Positions 1-7,899 of a DNA stretch of 64,000 nt are shown one piece after another. This DNA is from Geothrix sp. SG200. GTDB lineage: Bacteria; Acidobacteriota; Holophagae; Holophagales; Holophagaceae. Made by a program: the position numbers and the translations under genes. A model generated the notes under the pieces. That model had not been told where the DNA came from. It saw nothing but the letters and a program-made list of their open reading frames with translations, and made no database searches. The DNA is taken from assembly GCF_022808935.1 (NCBI RefSeq), contig NZ_JAKZFR010000002.1:1-64000 (forward strand), read 5' to 3'. How positions within the stretch are numbered: position 1 is the stretch's first letter; the number at the start of each line of letters is the position of its first letter.

Positions 1-1
1 C

Positions 2-27
2 GGGGACAGCCCCGGGGGGCTGTCCCC
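2..27. repeat. Perfect 12-bp palindrome at the window edge
   Basis: Arms GGGGACAGCCCC and GGGGCTGTCCCC are separated by two bases. No T-run follows on either strand, so it is not a classical terminator. It resembles the other long GC-rich palindromes in this window (21.9 kb, 54.4 kb). The neighbouring gene on the left is outside the window. Confidence 0.6.
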
Positions 28-116
28 GGCGGTCTGGCGCAGCCGGAGGCCCGTGCGCAGCCAGCCCTGCGGCCTCCGCGTCACCCACAGGATGACGTGA
101 AGGGAATCCTTCCTCC

Positions 117-638
117 CTAGGCCGCGTCGTGAGGTCCGACCGGAGGGTGGAAGGACCGCGAATCGTTCCAGACTTTGATGAGATGGGGCTTGGCGTGCTG
201 GTACCAGTAGCGGATCAGGTCGGTCCTCCGGCGATCGGATTCACCGGCCAGGAAGGCCCCGTCGGCCATGGCGAAGGAGGCGTCGACGCCCGGACCCAGG
301 ACGTGGAAGCGGGAAGCCCCGCGTTCATCCAGCCCGATCACGATCCGCAGGCCGCTCACGGCGCCCGCGGTGCCCTGCCCAGCCAACAGCAGAGGCTCCG
401 CGCCATCGAAGAACACGCACACGCCGCTGTTCAGCACCGTGGCGAGGTGCTCCTCGAACGCCTCGAAGCTGCAGAGCTCCGGCAGCCGATCGAACCGGAG
501 AACCCGCCTGGCCTCCTCTGCCGCGGTCCCCGCCAGGGGGACCTGCCACCCCGCCCGCTTCGGCCTGAGCCACGGGGCGTAGGCCGCCACGCGCGCGGGC
601 GCCGGATGCGGCTGGAGGTCACTGGAAAGGAATGGCAC
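117..638 (-). CDS. Hypothetical protein, 173 aa
   Basis: I do not recognise the family. The start is GTG with a GAGGAG Shine-Dalgarno about 8 bases upstream. The protein is soluble-looking, with no signal peptide or membrane span, and alternates hydrophobic and charged stretches in a way that suggests a small alpha/beta domain. The C-terminal part carries a stretch reading HAKPHLIKVWND. It is GC-rich like the core chromosome, unlike the cassette genes further right. No neighbour suggests a function. Confidence 0.6.
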   Translation of the reverse strand: MPFLSSDLQPHPAPARVAAYAPWLRPKRAGWQVPLAGTAAEEARRVLRFDRLPELCSFEAFEEHLATVLNSGVCVFFDGAEPLLLAGQGTAGAVSGLRIVIGLDERGASRFHVLGPGVDASFAMADGAFLAGESDRRRTDLIRYWYQHAKPHLIKVWNDSRSFHPPVGPHDAA

Positions 639-692
639 GGGGTGGGCTCCTCGCGGGACTCACCCATGAAACCGGACCTGAGGTCGGTCAGC

Positions 693-765
693 AGCAGAAA
701 CCGCCGAACGGTCGTTTCTGGGGGCCGAATGGTTGAAACGGCCTGAAGCCTGCCGCAGGTTCAGG
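693..765. repeat. Two hairpins between hypothetical and ankyrin genes
   Basis: One hairpin has arms CAGAAAC/GTTTCTG. The second, at 742-765, pairs CCTGAAGCCTGC with GCAGGTTCAGG and contains the ankyrin stop codon. No T-run follows. They may act as 3'-end structures for the ankyrin gene; a degenerate integron attC was considered for the second but is too short. Confidence 0.4.
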
Positions 766-1261
766 CGTGCGCCCCATGTCGGCGCAGGGCGTCGACGCCC
801 ATGGAATGTCCAAACCGCTGCCCTTCCTCGAGCGGCGTGGCGTAATGATCGATGCGGGTCCGGGCGGAAGCATCCGCGCCTCGGGAAAGCAGGAGCGTCA
901 CCGCGTCCCCATCGTCGTTTGAGACGGCAAAGTGCAAGGGGGTGTAATCGTTCACCCCCCGCTGCTGGATATCTGCGCCGAAATCGAGAAGCAGCTGGAT
1001 TCGACTGCATCGATCCTGGTGATTGGATGTGAGCGCGGCAAACAAGGATGGAAAACCAGAACCCGGGTAATTCGGGTCAGCCCCTAATTGTAAAAGTTCC
1101 TTCACCAGAGATATCGGTGAATGATAGAGCGCGTAATCAAGGCAGTAATCCCCACATTCACCCCATGGTGAGTTGGGGAAGTCGACAGGGTCCCCGAGCT
1201 CGCTGCGAATCGCCCGCAGGTCACCTTCAAGAAAAGCAGAATGAATTCGGTTGTGGTTCAT
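761..1261 (-). CDS. Ankyrin-repeat protein
   Basis: A 166-aa protein with about three ankyrin-type helical repeats, seen as LLQLGADPN, LLLDFGADI and LLLSRGADASA, each followed by hydrophobic helices and a TPLHFAV-type start. Ankyrin repeats mediate protein-protein contact; the partner is unknown. There is no signal peptide. Base composition is intermediate between the cassette genes to its right and the GC-rich chromosome. A degenerate attC-like stretch lies just upstream of its 5' end, so it may be a third, older cassette gene, but no attC is evident at its 3' end. Confidence 0.75.
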   Translation of the reverse strand: MNHNRIHSAFLEGDLRAIRSELGDPVDFPNSPWGECGDYCLDYALYHSPISLVKELLQLGADPNYPGSGFPSLFAALTSNHQDRCSRIQLLLDFGADIQQRGVNDYTPLHFAVSNDDGDAVTLLLSRGADASARTRIDHYATPLEEGQRFGHSMGVDALRRHGAHA

Positions 1262-1340
1262 GTCTGGGTGATGGTGGATGTCGGACGAAGGAGATTCATG
1301 GAATCGCTCGTATCAAGATTCTGAACGGAAACAAGTAAAT

Positions 1341-1400
1341 GATTAACTTAGACAGAGTTAGGCAATACAGACAGGGGCCCTGTTGAGCGAAGGGTTAGGC
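1341..1400 (-). other. Degenerate or partial attC-like site
   Basis: Read on the minus strand this begins GCCTAAC (1400-1394), then GCTCAAC after a 5-base spacer, matching the R'' and L'' boxes of the well-formed attC at 1949-2071. A second GCCTAAC lies at 1363-1357 and the far end is GTTAATC, a poor R' box. It sits 14 bases after the stop of the 168-aa gene, where a cassette attC belongs. The second half is not convincing. Confidence 0.5.
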
Positions 1401-1414
1401 CCGGTGTTCACGAC

Positions 1415-1921
1415 TCAGAACAAGGATTGATAATCTTGTTTGATTGAAGCGATAAGGAGATCGTAGTTGCGGTGAATACTTTGTTCAATCGATCTGTCAC
1501 CAGAAATATTTGCCTCGATTGCGGTCGGAACACTTTGCAGTGAAAGCAAGAAAATGTGAGCGCAATTGGATGAGTTTGTTAGGCCAAGGATGTCTAATTG
1601 AAACCCGATAGACATTGACTCTTTCCACCTAGAGTCAAAATTTGCTTCAGCGGTTGAGTAGCGGTTCATATCTTTATGAATAGGCGTGGATGAACCAACC
1701 ACAAGATAGTTGACTATGGACGCGTGAAGTTTTCCAAGAATGTCTACAATTTCAAATATTTTCTTTCGATATTCTTCTTTTTTGGATTTTTGCATGAGTT
1801 GATTCTGGACATACCGTTGGGTAAAAAAACTTATGGTGCCACCGATTAAGGCACCAAGTCCGATTTTGATTGCGCTGTCTATCACCTGGATTGAGGTCAG
1901 TGGCTGAGCGTCCATCATCAT
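1415..1921 (-). CDS. Cassette-borne membrane-anchored hypothetical protein
   Basis: About 168 aa. Residues about 12-32 form one hydrophobic segment (SAIKIGLGALIGGTISFF), followed at once by a charged, Lys/Glu-rich coiled-coil-like helix and a soluble helical C-terminal domain. This suggests a single-pass protein with a cytoplasmic helical body. I do not recognise a family. Three ATG codons follow each other; the first after the AAGGTGAT Shine-Dalgarno is chosen. It is the second gene of the cassette array and is AT-rich, so probably acquired. Confidence 0.65.
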   Translation of the reverse strand: MMMDAQPLTSIQVIDSAIKIGLGALIGGTISFFTQRYVQNQLMQKSKKEEYRKKIFEIVDILGKLHASIVNYLVVGSSTPIHKDMNRYSTAEANFDSRWKESMSIGFQLDILGLTNSSNCAHIFLLSLQSVPTAIEANISGDRSIEQSIHRNYDLLIASIKQDYQSLF

Positions 1922-1948
1922 CAATCACCTTTGGATAGGTTGGGTAAG

Positions 1949-2071
1949 GCCTAACGAAGGAAGCTAACCGGCCCCGCCTGCACCGGGGCAATGAGCGGAG
2001 TCGAGGAAGCAGGAAGCTGAGAGAGAGCGAAAGGCAATGCAGGCGGGTCCGAGTTGAGCGAAAGGTTAGGC
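1949..2071 (-). other. Integron attC recombination site
   Basis: On the minus strand the 123-nt site opens with R'' GCCTAAC (2071-2065), a 5-base spacer and L'' GCTCAAC (2059-2053). It closes with L' GTTAGC (1968-1963), a spacer and R' GTTAGGC (1955-1949). Inner arms ACCCGCCTGC and GCAGGCGGGG pair. L'' is one base longer than L', giving the extrahelical base typical of folded attC bottom strands. The stop codon of the upstream 215-aa gene lies inside R'', a common cassette arrangement. Confidence 0.85.
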
Positions 2072-2713
2072 TTCTGGCATTTGTTTTATGTATGATTTTG
2101 AAAGATGGTCTATTTCAATCCAGTTGGTAGTTAATTTAATAAGATTTACAAGATCATCAATGTCATGTGATTCCCATTTCCTCAAATAGTGAGTTTCATC
2201 ATTACCGAGCCACAAAGATCGTTTGGCCACAGCCTGAATCCTTGGATCAGGAATGTAATCGTTCACTACGGCACCCGAAAATTTTGTTTTAATTTCTGCG
2301 GCCTTTTCTGGAGCGAGTGAGATTGCATAGTCCTTGATTAAAAATTCAAAAGATTTTCGGTAACCAGGGCCCGCGATCTGTGTGAGCCCAATTTGAAGAG
2401 CTTCCTCCGATTCATTAAAGATGCTTATAAAAAGCGGTGATAACTCAATAATACATTCTGGAAATGAGGATGAATTAGGTTTGATAGGTGATGTTCGAAT
2501 AAGTGTCGGATCACCGATTTTGCTGTAATAGCCGAAAAAGAATTGTCGACAATTTTGATATGCACATCGATAAATGACCTGAACACCCTTTCCAGAATCA
2601 ATGAGATCTGCCCGAGTAACTTCGATCTCACTGTGTCTGTGGCAGATTGGGCAGGGATCTGGTGCATCAACCTGGTACCCGTGATTGGCGAAACTGATTT
2701 GGCGTTTGATCAT
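2066..2713 (-). CDS. Cassette-borne zinc-finger protein, DUF4145-like
   Basis: A 215-aa protein. Residues about 19-56 form a zinc-ribbon-like module with CPIC near the start and a second Cys pair in RCAYQNC. The C-terminal half has the helical pattern and an LGNDETHY motif resembling the conserved GN-x2-xH motif of DUF4145, a domain seen alone and fused to restriction or helicase proteins. The match is by eye only. It ends inside the attC site and starts 16 bases after a GTTAGGC box, so it fills one cassette exactly. AT-rich relative to the chromosome. A role in phage defence is possible but unproven. Confidence 0.65.
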   Translation of the reverse strand: MIKRQISFANHGYQVDAPDPCPICHRHSEIEVTRADLIDSGKGVQVIYRCAYQNCRQFFFGYYSKIGDPTLIRTSPIKPNSSSFPECIIELSPLFISIFNESEEALQIGLTQIAGPGYRKSFEFLIKDYAISLAPEKAAEIKTKFSGAVVNDYIPDPRIQAVAKRSLWLGNDETHYLRKWESHDIDDLVNLIKLTTNWIEIDHLSKSYIKQMPEA

Positions 2714-2729
2714 TCGGCTGACTCCAGAT

Positions 2730-2736
2730 GCCTAAC
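2730..2736 (-). other. attC/attI half-site (GTTAGGC) at outer cassette border
   Basis: GTTAGGC on the minus strand lies 16 bases before the ATG of the zinc-finger gene, preceded by AATTTGCA. It could be the R' box of a lost attC or of an attI site. No matching R'' or L'' was found upstream. Confidence 0.5.
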
Positions 2737-2904
2737 TGCAAATTGGACGGCGATCTTATTCAGTTTCGAAATCACCTAATTTTATTGCGAGATAACCGTT
2801 AATATCGAAATAACCACGAATTCAGGAAACAAGCATGGTGAGATGGGCACCTGAATGGCCTAGATGGTTGTGGATGACTGCAGGTTTGGAATAGCAATGC
2901 CGGT

Positions 2905-2934
2905 TAAAGGAGGCCAAGAGGGCCCGAGGCCCTC
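2905..2934 (-). terminator. Probable terminator after PEGA kinase gene
   Basis: On the minus strand, arms GAGGGCC and GGCCCTC with a 3-base loop lie about 15 bases after the kinase stop, followed by TTGGCCTCCTTTAA. The T-run is weak. Confidence 0.45.
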
Positions 2935-2948
2935 CCTCCTTCCCTCGT

Positions 2949-4850
2949 TCACAGCGGGAACCTCAACCCCTTGTCTCCCCGCACCTCCACGGTCTCGCTC
3001 TTGGTGCCTTTGGGGCCCCGGACGGTGACGGTGTGGCGGCCTTCGGCGAGCTTGACGCCGCTGCCGTCGCTTTCGATGCCGGTGTCCTGGCCGTCCACGA
3101 GGACTTTGCCGGTGCCGGGGAAGGTTTCAACGGTGAGGGTGGCGAGGGCGGGCAGGTTCAGGGGCAGGGTCTGGCCGGCGGTGACGCTGAGGTTTCGGCT
3201 GTCCCTGAAGTAGTGCCGGGCGCTGGACAGCTCCACCTTGTGGGCGCCGGGAGGCAGGGGCAGCTTGGCGCCGGGAGCCAGGTCGCCCATGTCCTTGCCA
3301 TCCACCTTCACGCGCACGCCGAAGCCGCCGGCCAGCTTCAGGTTCCCGGGGGCGTTGGGGTCCAGGGCCGGCTCCTGGCGGGTATCGGCGGTGGTGGCCT
3401 CCTTCAATTCGAAGGCACGGCCGGCCGGAACCTCGCCGGGGGCGAAGTCCGAGGCGAAGCCCAGCTGCTCCTTGGTGAGGGTCAGGCGGTGGGGCTGGCC
3501 CTGGTTCCAGCGCACCTTCAGCGGCGTCACGCCCTCCTGGGCCTTCTCATCCAGCACCACCGTGGCCCCGGAAGGCACGGAATCGATGACCTCCTCGCTG
3601 ATGATGGCCTCCAACGGAAAGACGGGCGGGGCCTCGCCGGGCTTGAAGGCATAGGTCAGAGGCCGGAAGCCCTTGAGCTCGAGCCGCAGGGTGTCGCCTG
3701 CCTGGAGCGGCTGGTTCATGGGCGTGGCGCCCACGGCCAGATCGTTCACGAAGACCTTGGCGCCCGTGGGCTGGGAATTGATCTGGAGGCGGGCGGCCCT
3801 CGGGCCCCGGAACAGGAGCCAGCCGCCCACGGCCAGGGCGGCCACGGCGGCTGCGGCGATCCAGATCCGGCCGGTGCCGCGGGGCTCGGGACGGGCCACC
3901 ACCATGGTCTCGTCGTAGGCGGTGGAGCGGATCGCGGGAATGGGCGCCTCGCCGTTCATCTTGAGGATGCCCAGGAGCTCGCGGCGGTCCTCCTTGGCGA
4001 TGTCTGTCACCGCGTCCAGCAGGTCGCGCACGAAGGCCGTGCAGGTGGGGTGGCGCTCCTCGGGGCGCTTGGCCAGCACCCTGTCGAAGACCCGGTGCCA
4101 GCCGTCGGGCAGGACGCCCAGCACCGGCGGCTGCACCTCCGCGGGCGGCTCGTTGACGATGCGGTAGAGGATGGTGTTGATGGAGGTGCCGGGGAACGGG
4201 GACTGGCCGCTCATCAGCTCGAAGGCCAGCACGCCGAAGCTGAAGATGTCCGAGCGGCTGTCCACCTTGCCTTCGCGGATCTGCTCAGGGCTGGCGTAGC
4301 TGGGCGTGCCGAGGAAGGTGCCCGTCTGGGTGAGGCTGGCGTCCTCGCGCTTGGCGATGCCGAAGTCCATGAGCTTGGTGCGTCCGTCCTCGCCCACCAT
4401 GACATTCCCGGGCTTCACGTCCCGGTGGACGATGCCCTTGGCATGGGCGTGGTCGAGCGCTTCGGCGATGCCCGCGGCGATGCGGAGCTTCTCCTTGTTC
4501 GGCAGCGGGCCGCCTTCCTTCATCAGCCCGTCCAGGGGCTTGCCGGGCACGTACTCCATGGCCAGGAAGGGTCCGTGGCCCTCCTCTTCGCCCACGTCAT
4601 AGATGGCCACGATGCCGGGATGGTTAAGCAGGCCGGACACCTCGGCCTCGCGCTGGAAGCGCATCAGGTGCTCGTGCTGATCGGCCTCGGTCCGCACCGC
4701 GTCCAGCTTCATGAGCTTGATGGCCACCTTGCGCTTGATGCGGGGATCCTCGGCGAGCACCACGCTGCCCATGGCCCCCGAGCCCAGGAGGCGGAGGACC
4801 TGGTAGCGACCGATGGTCCTGGGGAGGTTCAAGTTGTCGAGATCGGCCAT
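2949..4850 (-). CDS. Serine/threonine protein kinase with C-terminal PEGA repeats
   Basis: 633 aa. Residues about 15-280 are a Hanks-type kinase: glycine loop GSGAMGSV, catalytic Lys45 in VAIK, HRDVKPGN and DFGIAK are all present, so it should be active. A Pro/Arg-rich linker leads to one membrane span near residues 330-350 (IWIAAAAVAALAVGGWLLF). The outside part carries about four PEGA-type beta repeats, with sequences such as SQPTGAKVFVND and SVPSGATVVLDEK, a domain thought to bind surface components. The layout is that of a transmembrane sensor kinase; its signal and substrates are unknown. It is divergent from the GT2 gene, and the terminator-like hairpin after its stop suggests a single-gene unit. 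Confidence 0.93.
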   Translation of the reverse strand: MADLDNLNLPRTIGRYQVLRLLGSGAMGSVVLAEDPRIKRKVAIKLMKLDAVRTEADQHEHLMRFQREAEVSGLLNHPGIVAIYDVGEEEGHGPFLAMEYVPGKPLDGLMKEGGPLPNKEKLRIAAGIAEALDHAHAKGIVHRDVKPGNVMVGEDGRTKLMDFGIAKREDASLTQTGTFLGTPSYASPEQIREGKVDSRSDIFSFGVLAFELMSGQSPFPGTSINTILYRIVNEPPAEVQPPVLGVLPDGWHRVFDRVLAKRPEERHPTCTAFVRDLLDAVTDIAKEDRRELLGILKMNGEAPIPAIRSTAYDETMVVARPEPRGTGRIWIAAAAVAALAVGGWLLFRGPRAARLQINSQPTGAKVFVNDLAVGATPMNQPLQAGDTLRLELKGFRPLTYAFKPGEAPPVFPLEAIISEEVIDSVPSGATVVLDEKAQEGVTPLKVRWNQGQPHRLTLTKEQLGFASDFAPGEVPAGRAFELKEATTADTRQEPALDPNAPGNLKLAGGFGVRVKVDGKDMGDLAPGAKLPLPPGAHKVELSSARHYFRDSRNLSVTAGQTLPLNLPALATLTVETFPGTGKVLVDGQDTGIESDGSGVKLAEGRHTVTVRGPKGTKSETVEVRGDKGLRFPL

Positions 4851-4973
4851 GCCAGCATCCTACCGGACGCATCGGGATGAAGTGGTAGATTGTCATGTTT
4901 TTCGTGGTTTTTCCGACTCTCCATGGCACAATAACGGCAGGTCCGCTGGCCCGGGCCCTGGGAGGCTTATTCC

Positions 4974-6500
4974 GTGATGGAAGTCGTCAAGACCATCGTG
5001 CTCGGCACCTACTTCACGCTGCTCACCATCCTGAGCATCTACGGGGCGCACCGCCTCTGGATGCTGCTGCTCTACTACCGCCACAAGAAGGACGTGCCGC
5101 AGCCCGTGGGCGACGCGACCTACCTGCCGGTGGTCACGGTGCAGCTGGCGGTGTTCAACGAGATGAACGTCATCGAGCGCCTCATGGACCACGTCGTGAA
5201 GATGGACTGGCCCAAGGAGAAGCTCGAGATCCAGGTGCTGGACGACTCCACCGACGAGACCGTCAAGGTGGCCAGCGCCGTCTGTGACCGCTACAAGGCC
5301 CTGGGCTTCGACATCCACTACCTGCACCGTACGGATCGCACGGGCTTCAAGGCGGGCGCCCTCTCGGAAGGCCTGAAGGTCGCCAAGGGCGAGCTGGTGG
5401 CCATGTTCGACGCCGACTTCCTGCCCACGGAGGACTTCCTCCGCAAGGCCGTGCCCCACTTCGCCGACGGCAAGGTCGCCTTCGTCCAGGGCTGCTGGGC
5501 CCACCTGAACCGCGAATTCTCCCTGCTGACCCAGGTGCAGGCCATCCTGCTCGACGGCCACTTCGTCTTCGAACACACGGCCCGTCACCGGTCCCACGCC
5601 TTCTTCAACTTCAGCGGCACCGCCGGCATGTGGCGCGTGGCCGCCATCGCCGATGCGGGCGGCTGGGAGCACGACACCATCACCGAGGACGCCGACCTGT
5701 CCTACCGCGCCCAGCTCAAGGGCTGGAAGGGCGTCTACCTCAAGGACCTCGTCGTCCCCGCCGAGCTGCCCGTGGAGGTCAACGCCTTCAAGAGCCAGCA
5801 GCACCGCTGGGCCAAGGGCAATGCCCAGGTCATCCGCAAGCTCATGAAGACCATCTGGAAGTCCGACGAGAGCCTGCACACCAAGCTGGAGTGCTGGTTC
5901 CACCTGACCGCCAACTGCAACTACATCCTGATGGTGATCCTCAGCATCATCATGGTGCCGAGCATGATCTTCCGGGCCGGGACCCCCGTGCACGTCCTGC
6001 TGCTCACGGACGGTCCCTTCTTCCTGCTCAACGCGGTGAGCGTGGGCCTCTACTTCGGCCTCTCCCAGAAGGAACTTACCGACAACACCGGCTGGAAGAC
6101 CCGCCTCAAGTACATCCCCGGCCTCATGGGCCTGGGCATCGGCCTCGCCCTGAACCAGGCCAAGGCCGTGATGGAAGGCTTCTTCACGGACGACAAGGAA
6201 TTCAAGCGCACCCCCAAGTACGGCGTGGACGCCAACGGCAAGTCCGTCACCAAGCGGGCCTACAAGGTGCCCAAGAGCCTGCTGACCTTCCTGGAGCTGG
6301 GCTTCGCGGTCTACTACTTCGTCGCCCTCTTCGTGGCCATCTACATCCGCAAGTGGGCCTCGGTGCCCTTCCTCTGGCTGTTCTTCAGCGGTTTCGCCTA
6401 CATGAGCATCCTGTCCCTGGCCGACGTGAAGCTGTTCCGCCGCCTGGCCATGGATGAGCCTGTGGACGACGCCCAGAGCGCCTCGAACTTCGTCCAGTAG
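4974..6500 (+). CDS. Membrane glycosyltransferase family 2, cellulose-synthase-like
   Basis: 508 aa. A transmembrane helix at about residues 7-35 precedes a GT-A domain with AVFNEMNVIERL, LDDSTDE, FDADF (DxD), TEDADL and QQHRWAKG (QxxRW), the full set for processive beta-glycan synthases. Several further helices follow after residue about 310. The polymer is unknown; no BcsB/BcsC-type partners are nearby, so a short glycan or glycolipid product is equally possible. GTG and ATG start codons are adjacent; GGAGG lies 8 bases before the GTG. Confidence 0.9.
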   Translation: MMEVVKTIVLGTYFTLLTILSIYGAHRLWMLLLYYRHKKDVPQPVGDATYLPVVTVQLAVFNEMNVIERLMDHVVKMDWPKEKLEIQVLDDSTDETVKVASAVCDRYKALGFDIHYLHRTDRTGFKAGALSEGLKVAKGELVAMFDADFLPTEDFLRKAVPHFADGKVAFVQGCWAHLNREFSLLTQVQAILLDGHFVFEHTARHRSHAFFNFSGTAGMWRVAAIADAGGWEHDTITEDADLSYRAQLKGWKGVYLKDLVVPAELPVEVNAFKSQQHRWAKGNAQVIRKLMKTIWKSDESLHTKLECWFHLTANCNYILMVILSIIMVPSMIFRAGTPVHVLLLTDGPFFLLNAVSVGLYFGLSQKELTDNTGWKTRLKYIPGLMGLGIGLALNQAKAVMEGFFTDDKEFKRTPKYGVDANGKSVTKRAYKVPKSLLTFLELGFAVYYFVALFVAIYIRKWASVPFLWLFFSGFAYMSILSLADVKLFRRLAMDEPVDDAQSASNFVQ

Positions 6501-6615
6501 CGCGAGCTTTCGAGCTGGGGCCCTGCCCCGCCCCGGGTCCTCGTTCCGGTCCGTGCCGGAGGCGTCCCCGGGGCGAGCCCATCCACCTGGTACCCACCCA
6601 TCTCCCTGGCACCCA

Positions 6616-7467
6616 TTGATCGATCTCCACTGCCACACCCTCCACTCGGACGGCACTGATACGCCGGAGCGCCTGGCGCTGCTTGGCGAGGAGGCCGGGC
6701 TGGCGGCCCTCTGCCTCACGGACCACGACACCCTGGGCGGCATCCCGGAGTTCCTGGCCATGCAGCCGAAGGTGAAAGTTCGCCTCCTGGTGGGCACCGA
6801 GCTGAGCTGCCGCTTCCTGGGCCGCTCGTTGCACGTGCTGGGCCTCCTGGTGGATCCCGCCGACGCCCGGTTCCAGGGGCGCCTGGACGAGCTGCGGCTG
6901 CGCCGGGATGACCGCAATCGCCGCATGCTCGCCCGCCTGGCCGAGCTGGGCTGCCCCATCACCTACGACGATGTCCAGGCCCAGGCCGAGACCCCCCTCA
7001 TCTCCCGGGTCCACTTCGCCAAGGCCCTCGCGGCCCGGGGCTTCGTCAAGCGGGCGCCAGAGGCCTTCGAGCGCCTCATCGGAGACGACTGCCCGGGCTT
7101 CGTGCCCCGGGAGGAGCTGAGCCCCGCGGAGGCGGCGCGCTGGATCCGCGAGGCCGGCGGCGTGCCCGTCGTGGCCCATCCGGGACGCTTCGCGGGCGGT
7201 TCCTTCCGCTGGGACGAAGCCATGAAGGATCTCCAGCACGAAGGCATGGAGGGCCTGGAGGGCTACTACGGCGAATACCGGGCGGCGGAGCAGAAGCACT
7301 TCGTGGCCTTGGCGGCGCGGCTTGGCATGGTGGTCACCGGCGGCAGCGACTACCACGGCGCCAACAAGCCGGGTCTGCGCCTGGGTTCGGGCCGCGGCGG
7401 GCTCAAGGTGCCGGACAGCCTCCTGGACACCCTGGAAAGACAGCAAAAAGAGGGCACTTACCACTAA
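6616..7467 (+). CDS. PHP-domain phosphoesterase
   Basis: About 283 aa from a TTG start, chosen because it yields the usual family N-terminus MIDLHCHTLHSDGTDTPERL; a longer reading would only add a low-complexity stretch overlapping the glycosyltransferase gene. Metal-binding motifs are visible: HCHTLHSDG, LTDHDT, an internal H-rich segment and SDYHG near the end. Related proteins hydrolyse 3',5'-nucleoside bisphosphates or trim short RNA 5' ends (YciV/RnaAM type), which is a reasonable guess here. No Shine-Dalgarno is obvious, so the start is uncertain. Confidence 0.85.
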   Translation: MIDLHCHTLHSDGTDTPERLALLGEEAGLAALCLTDHDTLGGIPEFLAMQPKVKVRLLVGTELSCRFLGRSLHVLGLLVDPADARFQGRLDELRLRRDDRNRRMLARLAELGCPITYDDVQAQAETPLISRVHFAKALAARGFVKRAPEAFERLIGDDCPGFVPREELSPAEAARWIREAGGVPVVAHPGRFAGGSFRWDEAMKDLQHEGMEGLEGYYGEYRAAEQKHFVALAARLGMVVTGGSDYHGANKPGLRLGSGRGGLKVPDSLLDTLERQQKEGTYH

Positions 7468-7498
7468 TTGCCGATAGGCTGGTGCAAACGAGGCAGCC

Positions 7499-7897
7499 AT
7501 GGCAGAGCGAATCCTCCTGGTGGAGGACGACCCGATCAACATCAAGTTCATCCAGACCGTGCTGATCAAGAAGGGCGGTTACGAGGTGCTGGTGTCGGAG
7601 GAGGTTGATGAGATCCTCCGGCTCGCCCGGGAGGCCGACCTGAAAGCCATCATCATGGACGTGAGCCTCTCCCGCTCGAGCTACCAGGGCCAGAAGGTGG
7701 ACGGGATCTTCATCACCAAACTGCTCAAGACCGACGAAGCCACCCGTCGGATCCCCGTGCTGCTGGCCACCGCCCACGCCATGTTCGGAGACCGGGAGAA
7801 GTACCTGGAGCTGACGGGCGCGGAAGGCTACATCTCGAAGCCGATCCACGATCCCGCGACCCTCATCGAGGCGGTGAAATCCGTCGCCGGAGCCTGA
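7499..7897 (+). CDS. Single-domain response regulator (CheY/DivK-like)
   Basis: 132 aa, receiver domain only. Acidic pocket ED9D10, phospho-acceptor Asp in IIMDVSLS (about residue 54), Thr/Ala switch in LLATAHAM and the conserved Lys in SKPIHD are all present. With no output domain it must act through protein contact or a phosphorelay. No histidine kinase is adjacent. It ends two bases before truA, so the two are probably co-transcribed. Confidence 0.92.
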   Translation: MAERILLVEDDPINIKFIQTVLIKKGGYEVLVSEEVDEILRLAREADLKAIIMDVSLSRSSYQGQKVDGIFITKLLKTDEATRRIPVLLATAHAMFGDREKYLELTGAEGYISKPIHDPATLIEAVKSVAGA

Positions 7898-7899
7898 CG

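Larger units (their letters stand above)
1394..2736 (-). mobile_element. Two-cassette attC array without integrase
   Basis: Two single-gene units on the minus strand have integron cassette architecture. Each gene starts shortly after a GTTAGGC box (2736-2730 and 1955-1949) and ends at or just before a GCCTAAC box (2071-2065 and 1400-1394). Both genes are visibly AT-richer than the chromosome around them. No tyrosine-recombinase integron integrase is in the window. Such clusters are known as CALINs (clusters of attC sites lacking integrase); the function of the array is inference. Confidence 0.7.

Noticed and set aside
742-765. attC site after the ankyrin gene
   Set aside because: Only a simple hairpin of about 24 bases; lacks R'/L' boxes and minimum attC length.
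1-3000. Integron integrase gene to accompany attC
   Set aside because: No open frame with tyrosine-recombinase motifs is present in this region.
3033-4880. Long open frame on the opposite strand of the PEGA kinase gene
   Set aside because: Antisense shadow with His/Gly/Ala-rich composition; the kinase on the other strand has all motifs.
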